This document shows, one piece after another, positions 39,701 through 47,941 of a DNA stretch of 55,181 bases. Under the pieces are notes generated by a model, which saw only the letters and a program-made list of their open reading frames with translations, was not told the origin of the DNA and made no database searches. The stretch is from an uncultured Bacteroidia bacterium (GTDB lineage Bacteria > Bacteroidota > Bacteroidia > J057 > CALDDN01), in NCBI GenBank assembly GCA_937936615.1, contig CALDDN010000054.1:1-55181 (forward strand), in the 5' to 3' direction. Each line of letters starts with the position of its first letter. The first letter of the stretch is position 1. A program made the position numbers and the translations under genes.

Positions 39701-40129
39701 ATCCGCTACGACATCGAGCTGCAGGGCATGATCTACGAAAACGACATGAACTACTACGGCCTGCAGGGCATCTTCCTCATGGCCCAGCGCGAGCTTAAAG
39801 ACAGGGCCCTGACCGCCAGCATCGCTGCCGACCTCTACGACGTGTCATTCCGCATGCTCGACTATACGCGCTCGCGCAACATGGCCCGCATGGACCGCAT
39901 GGCCCGTACCACAGCCTATACCTTCAAATCCCTCTTCGACTTTTACCGCGACGAGCTGAACGACCGTGCCAAAGCCGAACGCGTGGCCAAAGACTGGGAA
40001 ATGCTCACCGGCGACCCGACCCTGATGGAACAGCTGACGGGCCGTCCGCGTCCGCTGCGGGGCCAACCCGACCCCCGAACGCCTGCCGAGCTGCCCGCCG
40101 GGGTACAGCTGCCCAACTTCCAGCCCTGA
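36791..40129 (+). CDS. DUF2723 family membrane protein (GT117-like)
   Basis: [84 protein letters not shown]. Confidence 0.93.
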   Translation: [1112 protein letters not shown]

Positions 40130-40866
40130 TGGCCCAGAAACTGATTTACGGCATCCGGCCCGTAGCCGACCGGCTGGCCGCGGGCCTGCCCCTCGACAAG
40201 GTATTTGTCCGGCAGGGCCACCTCAGCCCTGTCCTGGCTGAAATCTGCGACGAGCTGCGCCGCATCGGCGTTCCGGTGCAGTTTGTGCCTCCCGAACGGC
40301 TCGACCAGTGGACGCAGTATGGCAACCACCAGGGCATCGTAGCCCGTCTGGCCTCGGTCGAAGCCCAACGCCTCGACCGGCTCATTCCCATGATTTACGA
40401 GGCGGGACGTACGCCGCTGCTCGTCTGGCTCGATGGCGTTACCGACCTGCGCAACGCAGGGGCCATTGCCCGTACCGCTCTCGAACTGGGAGCCGATGCG
40501 CTGCTCATCCCCCTGCAGGGCGGGCCGCCCCTGAGTGCCGACATGATGAAAACATCGGCCGGTGCCCTCAACCACCTGCCCGTATGCCGCATCGCCAACC
40601 CCGAGCGCACGGCCGAGCTGCTCGTTCATTCGGGCCTCGAACTGATCGCCTGCACCGAAAAAGGCTCCAAGCCCCTCGAGCGGGGCCAGTTTACGGGGCC
40701 ACTTTGCCTCATCCTGGGAGCCGAGGATAAAGGGATCCGCCCCGCGTTGCTGCGCGTCTGCAGCCAGCACGTGCGCATTCCCACCGTCGGGCCATTGGGT
40801 TCGCTCAATGTGTCGGTGGCTGCGGGTATCTGCCTCTACGCCGTTCAGCAGCAGCGTATGCTGTGA
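40129..40866 (+). CDS. rlmB: 23S rRNA (guanosine-2'-O)-methyltransferase RlmB / TrmH family
   Basis: LDGVTDLRNAGAIARTALELGADALLIP, LILGAEDKGIRPALLRVC, GSLNVSVAAGICLY. Confidence 0.92.
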   Translation: MAQKLIYGIRPVADRLAAGLPLDKVFVRQGHLSPVLAEICDELRRIGVPVQFVPPERLDQWTQYGNHQGIVARLASVEAQRLDRLIPMIYEAGRTPLLVWLDGVTDLRNAGAIARTALELGADALLIPLQGGPPLSADMMKTSAGALNHLPVCRIANPERTAELLVHSGLELIACTEKGSKPLERGQFTGPLCLILGAEDKGIRPALLRVCSQHVRIPTVGPLGSLNVSVAAGICLYAVQQQRML

Positions 40867-40961
40867 ATAAATACCGGCCGTGGTGGATGCTTTCCTCGAA
40901 ACCCAGATCGGCCAGTTGTAATACCGCTGTGAATAAATACCGGCCGTGGTGGATGCTTTCC
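40860..40961. repeat. two perfect 36-bp direct repeats separated by 30 bp (CRISPR-like dimensions, orphan)
   Basis: GCTGTGAATAAATACCGGCCGTGGTGGATGCTTTCC at 40860-40895 and 40926-40961; intervening TCGAAACCCAGATCGGCCAGTTGTAATACC. Confidence 0.97.
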
Positions 40962-40973
40962 ATTCAAATTGGA

Positions 40974-40981
40974 TAATTTTG
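40974..40981 (+). promoter_or_regulatory. -7 element TAATTTTG upstream of atpF
   Basis: TAnnTTTG match 36 bp before ATG; -33 region would fall in second repeat copy. Confidence 0.5.
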
Positions 40982-41016
40982 CCCCGTTTAGTTGCGCCAT
41001 CACTGCGTATCGCCCT

Positions 41017-41511
41017 ATGGAAATCATTCTGCCCCAGTTTGGCCTGTTTTTTTGGACGGTCGTCATTTTTCTGACCATTTTTCTGCTGCTGCGCAAATTT
41101 GCCTGGGGGCCCATCCTCCGGTCGCTCAAGGCCCGCGAGGAAGACATCGACCGCAAGCTGCAGGCTGCCGCCGAAGCGGAAAAGAAAATGCAGCAGCTCA
41201 CAGCCCAGAACGAGCAGATTCTGGCCGAAGCCCGTGCCGAGCGCGATAAAGTCCTGCGCGAGGCCAACGCCATGAAAGACCAGATCGTCAACGAAGCCCG
41301 CAAACAGGCTGCCCTCGAAGCCGACAAGCTCATCGCCAACGCCCGTCAGCAGATCGACCTCGAGAAAAACGCCGCTCTGGCCGCCCTGCGCAAAGAAGCC
41401 GGCGAGCTGGCCCTAAGCATCGCCGAAAAAGTGATCCGCAAAAAGCTGGAAAACACCGAGGAAGAACAGGCTTTTATTAAAGGTCTCATTGCCGATACGC
41501 GCGTCAACTAG
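41017..41511 (+). CDS. atpF: F0F1 ATP synthase subunit B
   Basis: LPQFGLFFWTVVIFLTIFLLLRKFAWGPILRSLKAREEDI. Confidence 0.95.
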   Translation: MEIILPQFGLFFWTVVIFLTIFLLLRKFAWGPILRSLKAREEDIDRKLQAAAEAEKKMQQLTAQNEQILAEARAERDKVLREANAMKDQIVNEARKQAALEADKLIANARQQIDLEKNAALAALRKEAGELALSIAEKVIRKKLENTEEEQAFIKGLIADTRVN

Positions 41512-41519
41512 GAACTCAC

Positions 41520-42059
41520 ATGCTCATCGACCGCATCGCCCACCGCTACGCCAAGTCGCTCTACGATCTGGCCCTCGAACGCAAGGAAGCCGACGAAATT
41601 TACAACGAAGTTCTGGCCTTGGAAGAGCTTTACGAGCAGTCGCGGGATCTGCGCATCCTGCTGCGCAGCCCTGTCATCACGGCCGTACGCAAAGCCCCGA
41701 TCATCGATGCGCTGTTCAAGGGCAAAATTTCGGAACTGATGCGCCAGTTCATCGTCAACCTGACGCGGCGTAACCGTGAGGCCCTTTTGCCCCAGGTTCT
41801 GGCTGAGTACCGCCGGCAATACCGCAAAGCTCATAACCTGACCGAGGCCCGCTTGATTACGGCTCATCCCATGCCCGAAGTCCTGAAAAAGGAACTGCAA
41901 GCCAAACTGGAAAGCCAGCTTCAGACGACGATCATTTTCGAGGAAGTTATCGACCCGCGGGTTATTGGCGGCTTCGAGGTGCAAATCGGTACTTCCCTCT
42001 ACGACGCCACCGTAGCCAACAGCCTGCGCCTGATCCGACGCGAATGGTCGCTGAATTGA
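41520..42059 (+). CDS. atpH: ATP synthase F1 delta subunit
   Basis: RIAHRYAKSLYDLALE, EEVIDPRVIGGFEVQIGTSLYDATVANSLRLI. Confidence 0.95.
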   Translation: MLIDRIAHRYAKSLYDLALERKEADEIYNEVLALEELYEQSRDLRILLRSPVITAVRKAPIIDALFKGKISELMRQFIVNLTRRNREALLPQVLAEYRRQYRKAHNLTEARLITAHPMPEVLKKELQAKLESQLQTTIIFEEVIDPRVIGGFEVQIGTSLYDATVANSLRLIRREWSLN

Positions 42060-42079
42060 ACTTTAAGAGAACAGTTTGT

Positions 42080-42098
42080 TTTGGCATTTTGAGCCAAA
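42080..42098 (+). promoter_or_regulatory. intercistronic stem-loop between atpH and atpA
   Basis: TTTGGC-ATTTTGA-GCCAAA perfect 6-bp stem. Confidence 0.45.
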
Positions 42099-42135
42099 CC
42101 CCAATCTTTACTCACCCTACCTACCCCTGCCTCCC

Positions 42136-43719
42136 ATGCTGGAAGTAAGACCCGATGAAGTATCCGCGATTCTGCGTCAGCAGCTCAGCGGTTTTAAAAG
42201 TGCCACCGAACTGGAGCAAATCGGTTCGGTGCTGCAGATTGGCGACGGTATCGCCCGCATCTATGGCCTGACCTCGGTGCAGGCCGGTGAACTGATTGAG
42301 TTCGACAATGGCCTCAAAGGCATGGTTCTGAACCTGGAAGAAGACAACGTCGGAGCCGTACTCTTTGGTGCCAGCGAGGGCATCAAAGAGGGCGACAACG
42401 TGCGCCGCACCGGTCAGATTGCCTCCCTCAAAGTGGGCGAAGGCATGCTGGGCCGCGTCGTCAACCCCCTGGGAGAACCTATCGACGGCAAAGGCCCCAT
42501 CAAAGGCGAACTTTTCGACTCGCCTTTCGAGCGCAAGGCCCCCGGGGTCATCTACCGCCAGCCCGTCAACGAACCCCTGCAGACAGGTATCAAGGCCATC
42601 GACTCGATGATTCCCATCGGGCGAGGCCAGCGCGAACTCATCATCGGCGACCGTCAGACGGGCAAAACGGCCATCGCCATCGATACCATTCTCAACCAGC
42701 GGCAGGGTTTCGAGTCGGGCAAAGACCCGGTTTACTGCATTTATGTGGCCTGCGGCCAGAAAGCCTCGACCGTTGCCCAGATCGTCAAGACGCTGGAAGA
42801 CTACGGAGCGATGCCCTATTCGGTGGTAGTGGCTGCACCAGCCTCTGCGCCCTCGCCCCTGCAGTTCTTTGCTCCTTTTGCCGGAGCCGCCATCGGCGAG
42901 TACTTCCGCGATTCGGGCCGTCATGCTTTGGTCATTTACGACGACCTGTCGAAGCAGGCCGTTTCCTACCGCGAGGTTTCGCTGCTGCTGCGCCGTCCGC
43001 CGGGCCGCGAAGCTTATCCGGGCGACGTGTTCTACCTGCACTCGCGCCTGCTGGAACGGGCCGCCAAGATCATTGCCCGCGACGAGGTCGCCCAGCAGAT
43101 GAACGACCTGCCCGAAAGTTTCCGCAAGTTCATCAAAGGGGGGGGCTCGCTGACGGCCCTGCCCATCATCGAAACTCAGGCGGGCGACGTTTCGGCCTAC
43201 ATCCCGACCAACGTCATTTCGATCACCGACGGCCAGATTTTTCTCGAATCGAACCTCTTTAACCAGGGGGTTCGTCCAGCCATCAACGTGGGGATTTCGG
43301 TTTCACGGGTTGGCGGTTCGGCGCAGATCAAGTCGATGAAGAAGGTTGCCGGTTCGCTCAAGCTCGACCTGGCGCAGTTCCGCGAGCTGGAAGCCTTTGC
43401 CAAATTCGGTTCCGACCTCGACGCCACCACCAAGCAGCAGCTGGAACGGGGCCGCCGCAACGTCGAAATTTTGAAGCAGAAGCAGTTTACGCCCTATCCC
43501 GTGGAAGAGCAGGTGGCCTCGATCTACGGCTCGACCAACGGCTTCTACGATCGCGTGCCCGTCGAACGGGTAGCCGAAGCAGAAAAGGCATACCTGGCCT
43601 ACCTGCGCAGCCAGATGCCCCAGGTGCTGGCCGACCTGAAAGCGGGCAAATTCAGCGACGAAATCGCTGACCAGCTCAAAAAGGCAGCACAGGAGACCTT
43701 GACTACCTATTACGCCTGA
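42136..43719 (+). CDS. atpA: ATP synthase F1 alpha subunit
   Basis: [19 protein letters not shown] Walker A; full-length alpha. Confidence 0.97.
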   Translation: MLEVRPDEVSAILRQQLSGFKSATELEQIGSVLQIGDGIARIYGLTSVQAGELIEFDNGLKGMVLNLEEDNVGAVLFGASEGIKEGDNVRRTGQIASLKVGEGMLGRVVNPLGEPIDGKGPIKGELFDSPFERKAPGVIYRQPVNEPLQTGIKAIDSMIPIGRGQRELIIGDRQTGKTAIAIDTILNQRQGFESGKDPVYCIYVACGQKASTVAQIVKTLEDYGAMPYSVVVAAPASAPSPLQFFAPFAGAAIGEYFRDSGRHALVIYDDLSKQAVSYREVSLLLRRPPGREAYPGDVFYLHSRLLERAAKIIARDEVAQQMNDLPESFRKFIKGGGSLTALPIIETQAGDVSAYIPTNVISITDGQIFLESNLFNQGVRPAINVGISVSRVGGSAQIKSMKKVAGSLKLDLAQFRELEAFAKFGSDLDATTKQQLERGRRNVEILKQKQFTPYPVEEQVASIYGSTNGFYDRVPVERVAEAEKAYLAYLRSQMPQVLADLKAGKFSDEIADQLKKAAQETLTTYYA

Positions 43720-43720
43720 C

Positions 43721-44602
43721 ATGCCCAGCTTAAAGGACATCCGTCTGCGCATCAAAAGCGTGCAGACTACCCAGCAGACGACCAAGGCCATGAAAATGGT
43801 GGCGGCTTCGAAGCTGCGCCGTGCTCAGGATATGATCCTGGCTCTGCGACCCTATGCCCGCAAGCAGCAGGAACTGCTTCAGCACATCGTTCAGGGGGCC
43901 GAGCTGACCGTCGAGAGTCCCTATCTGGAGGTGCGTCCTGTCCGCCGCCGCCTGATCGTGCTCATCACTTCGAACCGGGGCCTCTGTGGCGGGTTCAACT
44001 CGGGGATTTACAAGCACCTGCAGGTCGAGGCTCAGGATCGGTTCGGGGGCCTCGAATCGCCTGCCAACCTCTACGCTGCGGTAGGCCGCAAGGGTTACGA
44101 AACCCTTTCCAAACTGAGGCTGCCCCTTTGGGTCGATGAAAACATCGACCTGTTCTCGGGCCTGAGCTTCGCCCGCGTTCAGGAAACGGCCCAGCAGATC
44201 ATGCGGGGCTTTGTGGCGGGGCAGTGGGACGAAGTCTGGCTTTATTACAACCAGTTCAAAAACGTGGCCACGCAGGTGCGTACGGGCGAACGCCTGCTGC
44301 CGGTACGTTTCGAAACTCCACCCGGCGACGGGGGGCTTGCCATCGACTACATCTTTGAACCCAACCAAGCTGGCATCGTTACGCAGCTCATGCCGCAGAT
44401 TCTGCAGGTGCAGTTCTATCGTGCCATTCTCGAATCGAACGCTTCGGAGCACGGAGCGCGGATGGTGGCCATGGACAACGCCACCGAAAATGCCAGCGAA
44501 CTGATCCGCGAACTGCGCCTGAGCTACAACAAAGCCCGTCAGGCGGCCATTACGAAAGAAATTCTGGAAATCGTTGCCGGTGCCAATGCGCTGGCGGGCT
44601 GA
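43721..44602 (+). CDS. atpG: ATP synthase F1 gamma subunit
   Basis: MPSLKDIRLRIKSVQTTQQTTKAMKMVAASKLRRAQ; C-term ITKEILEIVAGANAL. Confidence 0.97.
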   Translation: MPSLKDIRLRIKSVQTTQQTTKAMKMVAASKLRRAQDMILALRPYARKQQELLQHIVQGAELTVESPYLEVRPVRRRLIVLITSNRGLCGGFNSGIYKHLQVEAQDRFGGLESPANLYAAVGRKGYETLSKLRLPLWVDENIDLFSGLSFARVQETAQQIMRGFVAGQWDEVWLYYNQFKNVATQVRTGERLLPVRFETPPGDGGLAIDYIFEPNQAGIVTQLMPQILQVQFYRAILESNASEHGARMVAMDNATENASELIRELRLSYNKARQAAITKEILEIVAGANALAG

Positions 44603-44631
44603 GTCGCTATCCTTTTACCTGAAATCGAGCC

Positions 44632-44662
44632 GCCGCTTTCCTGCAGGGGAAGCGGCATTTTT
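44632..44662 (+). terminator. intrinsic terminator of atp operon
   Basis: GCCGCTTTCC-TGCAG-GGGAAGCGGC-ATTTTT (10-bp stem with one G:U, then T5). Confidence 0.85.
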
Positions 44663-44663
44663 G

Positions 44664-45056
44664 TTACCAGTCTGGCCAGGTCAGCCAGCGTCCTCCCAGC
44701 CAGATACCCAGGGCCAGGGCTGCTATTGCCAGAAGGAAGCTGGCGGCCACATAGCCCAAGGCCCAACCGTAGGCCTGCTGCTGGAAGAGCTGCCACACTT
44801 CGGCACTGAAGGTTGAGAAGGTGGAGAACCCTCCACAAAAGCCGACGGCCACCAGCAGGCGAACCGATTCGTTCGGGTTATATTGTCGCTGCGTCCAAGC
44901 CATGAAAAGTCCCAGCAGCAGGCTGGCGCAGGCATTGGCGACCCACGTGCCCAGCGGCCAGAACTGGTGTGGACGGGACAGGAGCAGGGCCAGTGCGTAG
45001 CGGGCCATCGACCCACAGGCTCCCCCTAAAGCTACCCACAGGAATTTGGTCGCCAC
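44664..45056 (-). CDS. crcB: fluoride exporter CrcB/Fluc
   Basis: GGACGSMARYALAL, GFCGGFSTFSTFSAE. Confidence 0.94.
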   Translation of the reverse strand: MATKFLWVALGGACGSMARYALALLLSRPHQFWPLGTWVANACASLLLGLFMAWTQRQYNPNESVRLLVAVGFCGGFSTFSTFSAEVWQLFQQQAYGWALGYVAASFLLAIAALALGIWLGGRWLTWPDW

Positions 45057-45059
45057 GGC

Positions 45060-45617
45060 TTAGTCCATGCCCAGTTCCTCGCGCAGACGATTGACGGGCA
45101 GGTTGAAGGAATCGAAATCGGGGTAATAGGGCTTGAGCAGGCGTAGTTTTTCCTCGTAGGCTTCGATGGAGGCTGCGTTGCCCGACTGGGCGAATTTGAG
45201 CAGCTTTTTGAAGTAGTTCTGTACTTCGGGGTGCGAGGTGTTGATAACCTGAGTTTCGAAGCGGTCGAGCTGAAACTCGCTCTCGTGGTAGAAGTAGATG
45301 GCTACCAAGGGCTTGAGCAGCTTCTGGTCGTGCTCGTCGAAATTCGAATTGGCGAAGCGGCGCAAGAGTTCCTGAATCAGACTCGAGTCCGAATCCTGTT
45401 CCAGAAAGCGAAGGAGTTCGTACCAAAACAGGTAGGGGATCATCAGGCCGCCGCAGCAGCTGGCCAGTGCCAGTACATAGGGACGGGCCTGTTCCGCGGG
45501 CAGTTTGAGGATTTGTTTGTGCACGCCTTGGAGATACTCCAGCACTTCATCGCGGTTTTCTTCATCCGCATCGAAATAGGCACGTTCGATCGCGTCGAGC
45601 TGCTCTTCAAAAGTCAT
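45060..45617 (-). CDS. hypothetical protein, 185 aa, helical
   Basis: clean ORF 3 bp from crcB; no recognised motif. Confidence 0.75.
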   Translation of the reverse strand: MTFEEQLDAIERAYFDADEENRDEVLEYLQGVHKQILKLPAEQARPYVLALASCCGGLMIPYLFWYELLRFLEQDSDSSLIQELLRRFANSNFDEHDQKLLKPLVAIYFYHESEFQLDRFETQVINTSHPEVQNYFKKLLKFAQSGNAASIEAYEEKLRLLKPYYPDFDSFNLPVNRLREELGMD

Positions 45618-45754
45618 AATCAGGTGGGGCGAAACGTGTTCGCAGAGAATCAACAAATTTAGGGTTTACAAAGGCTGTTTGGGAAAAGGAAAGGGAGTTC
45701 TGCGCTGCAGGCAGGCAAAACTCCCGTAGATTTCGGTAGGAAAACTGCTGCGGC

Positions 45755-47551
45755 TCAGGGTTTGATGGCCGCCTGAAACTGGGCATCGCTGTGGTAACGG
45801 CGGAATTCCAGGTCTTTGGCGGCTTTGGGGCCTAACTGGTCGTTGCGCTGCACCGCTTTTTTTAGATTCAAGCTGATCATGTCGATGTCCGACTGGCGGG
45901 CACCGGCGACGCCAAGCAGGTAGTAGCCTAAGCCCGAGCCGTCGTCGATGCGCAGGTAGGCCTGCAGGTCGGATACCGCGCCCGACACGTCGTTGGTCAG
46001 GAGCTTGCACAGTCCGTTGTTGTAACGGGCGCAGGGTATTTCGTTGCCTGCTTTGGTGAACATTTCGATGGCTTCGACGTAGCGGGCCTTGCGCAGGTGC
46101 ACAAATCCGAGGTTGAAGGCGGACTGTGGGGTGCTTTCGATGGCATCCGATCGCTTGAAGTATTCGAAGGCTTCATCGATCATTTTGAGTTTGAGGTGGG
46201 CTACCCCCAGGTTGTTGAGCACGGCCGGGTTGTTGGGTTTGCGTTCGTCGGCCTGCTTGAGGGTCTTTATGCCTTCGTCGATTTTGCCGTCGGCGATTTG
46301 GTGCAGGCCTGCTTCGTTGAGGCCGCGGTGATCGTCGGTAAAGGCTTTGCTGAATTCAAGGTAGAGCTTGATTTTGTCTTCCCGTTTGCTGAACAGCGTT
46401 ACTCCGTGCAGGAACTCATCGGCTTTGAAGAATTTCTTGAGCGAGTCGCTGCCTACTTTGCCATCGAGAGCAGCCTGAAGCATGGTACGGATTTCCTCGT
46501 CGGTGTGGCTGGCGGTGAAGCCCTGGATGCGAATAGTGGCGCGGCGCAGGGGGGCCAGAATGAATTCGACCTGACGCGCACCGCCAACGAGTGCCATGAT
46601 TTTTTTCTCTTTTACATCCTCGTCGTAGCCGGCGGAGATGATCTGGATGATCTGCCGCTTTACGTTTTCGTTGTATTCGGTCTGGTCGAGGTTGGCTTTG
46701 AAGCCTTCCCAGTCTTCCGAGGTCGTGGTGATGTAGAAAAAGGACGAATCGAGGTAGTTTACGTAGCCTCGGGCTTTGAGCTGATCGATGAGCCACTTTT
46801 GCACTTCCCGCGAGCGGGCAATCGAAAGGAACTGGTTGCGGCGGTATTTGCCTTCGGGTGAAGCGAAGCCCGAAATTTCCATTTTGGTGGCTTTGTATCG
46901 CTTGTTGATGAATTCGCCTATTTTCTTGATCTCTTCTTTTTCGTATTCTGTGGGCTGAATGTCGTAAATGTTCTGCGGGAACTGGAATTTGGCCGTCAGG
47001 CTCAGCGGTGAGGAACTTTGGTAATCGTAGGTCGAGCGGATGAAATTTTTGGCAATGCCATCGCCATCACCTTTGCCGTCTTTGGAATCGCCGCTGCCAT
47101 CGCAGTAGAGCATCGAGGTGGTGATGCAGCATGGAGCAAGGTCCAGTTCGGGTAGTTCTTTGGTCTTTTTGCCCTTGGTGAAGCTGTTTTTGGCTTTGAG
47201 CCGTCCGCCGTCCATCGACTCAACGAAAGGCTTGCTGGCTGTTACCGACGTGCTGGCCCCTACCTTTTTAATGTCGGGGAAGCTGGCACCGTTGATGGTA
47301 CTGGTGCCCATTTCGTGCTTGTTATTCCCATTTTCGATTACAAGCTTGCCGTTGTAGATCGATTTTTTGTTTAGCCCCGATTTGGGTGGAACCGAAGCAC
47401 TGACGACAAACTTGACAGAGTCCGCATGCACCTCCAAGGGGTTGGGACTGACGTTGACATTGGCTCCCTTGAAGCTCTTGCAACGGATGAGGCCCGCTGC
47501 GGCAGCGATACACAGGCCCAAGGTGATAATGCGGCGGTAACGCAGGGTCAT
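45755..47551 (-). CDS. lipoprotein with central OmpA-like peptidoglycan-binding domain and C-terminal TPRs
   Basis: lipobox LIRC; MEISGFASPEGKYRRNQFLSIARSREVQKWL; TPR helices NNPAVLNNLGVAHLKLKMIDEAFEYFKR. Confidence 0.85.
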   Translation of the reverse strand: MTLRYRRIITLGLCIAAAAGLIRCKSFKGANVNVSPNPLEVHADSVKFVVSASVPPKSGLNKKSIYNGKLVIENGNNKHEMGTSTINGASFPDIKKVGASTSVTASKPFVESMDGGRLKAKNSFTKGKKTKELPELDLAPCCITTSMLYCDGSGDSKDGKGDGDGIAKNFIRSTYDYQSSSPLSLTAKFQFPQNIYDIQPTEYEKEEIKKIGEFINKRYKATKMEISGFASPEGKYRRNQFLSIARSREVQKWLIDQLKARGYVNYLDSSFFYITTTSEDWEGFKANLDQTEYNENVKRQIIQIISAGYDEDVKEKKIMALVGGARQVEFILAPLRRATIRIQGFTASHTDEEIRTMLQAALDGKVGSDSLKKFFKADEFLHGVTLFSKREDKIKLYLEFSKAFTDDHRGLNEAGLHQIADGKIDEGIKTLKQADERKPNNPAVLNNLGVAHLKLKMIDEAFEYFKRSDAIESTPQSAFNLGFVHLRKARYVEAIEMFTKAGNEIPCARYNNGLCKLLTNDVSGAVSDLQAYLRIDDGSGLGYYLLGVAGARQSDIDMISLNLKKAVQRNDQLGPKAAKDLEFRRYHSDAQFQAAIKP

Positions 47552-47591
47552 AGAATCCAACACGATCGGATGGCCTTTTTTGAGTTTGATA

Positions 47592-47603
47592 ACCCCTAGG
47601 GGT
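47592..47603. promoter_or_regulatory. perfect 12-bp palindrome ACCCCTAGGGGT near predicted TSS of lipoprotein gene
   Basis: adjacent to minus-strand TAATTTTG at 47616-47609. Confidence 0.45.
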
Positions 47604-47706
47604 GTGCGCAAAATTAGAAAGGTTTTCCGTTGTTTGTTCGGTAATGTTTGAGCATCGACTCTTGTTCTGTGAATAAAACCTACTTTTTAACCGATTCACT
47701 GCCGAT

Positions 47707-47928
47707 ATGGCCCCGCAAACCTACTACGTTGTTAAAGTAAAGGGTCTGGCCAAAATCCCGGATTACATCCAAGTCCGCGATGCGGCTTTCACGCTCATTG
47801 GTTATTTTCGGCCCAATCGCAACGGCGGGCAACACCTGTCCAACGACCCCAATCGCGACCTCTTTGCCCGGATCGAGACCCTGGCCCACGACCTGCCCTT
47901 CGGGGTCGTTACCAAGATCGAGCTTTGA
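47707..47928 (+). CDS. conserved small hypothetical protein, 73 aa, upstream of ftsE
   Basis: MAPQTYYVVKVKGLAKIPDYIQVRDAAFTLIGYFR; clean frame directly 5' of ftsE. Confidence 0.7.
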   Translation: MAPQTYYVVKVKGLAKIPDYIQVRDAAFTLIGYFRPNRNGGQHLSNDPNRDLFARIETLAHDLPFGVVTKIEL

Positions 47929-47941
47929 AGGGCTGCGACCC

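Noticed and set aside
40860-40961. Calling the repeat pair a confirmed CRISPR array
   Set aside because: Only two repeats, one spacer, no cas genes in the window and no recognised repeat-family ends; kept as a repeat and a finding.
44664-45056. Fluoride riboswitch upstream of crcB
   Set aside because: The 5' side of crcB is directly abutted by another CDS (3-bp gap); no room for the aptamer there.
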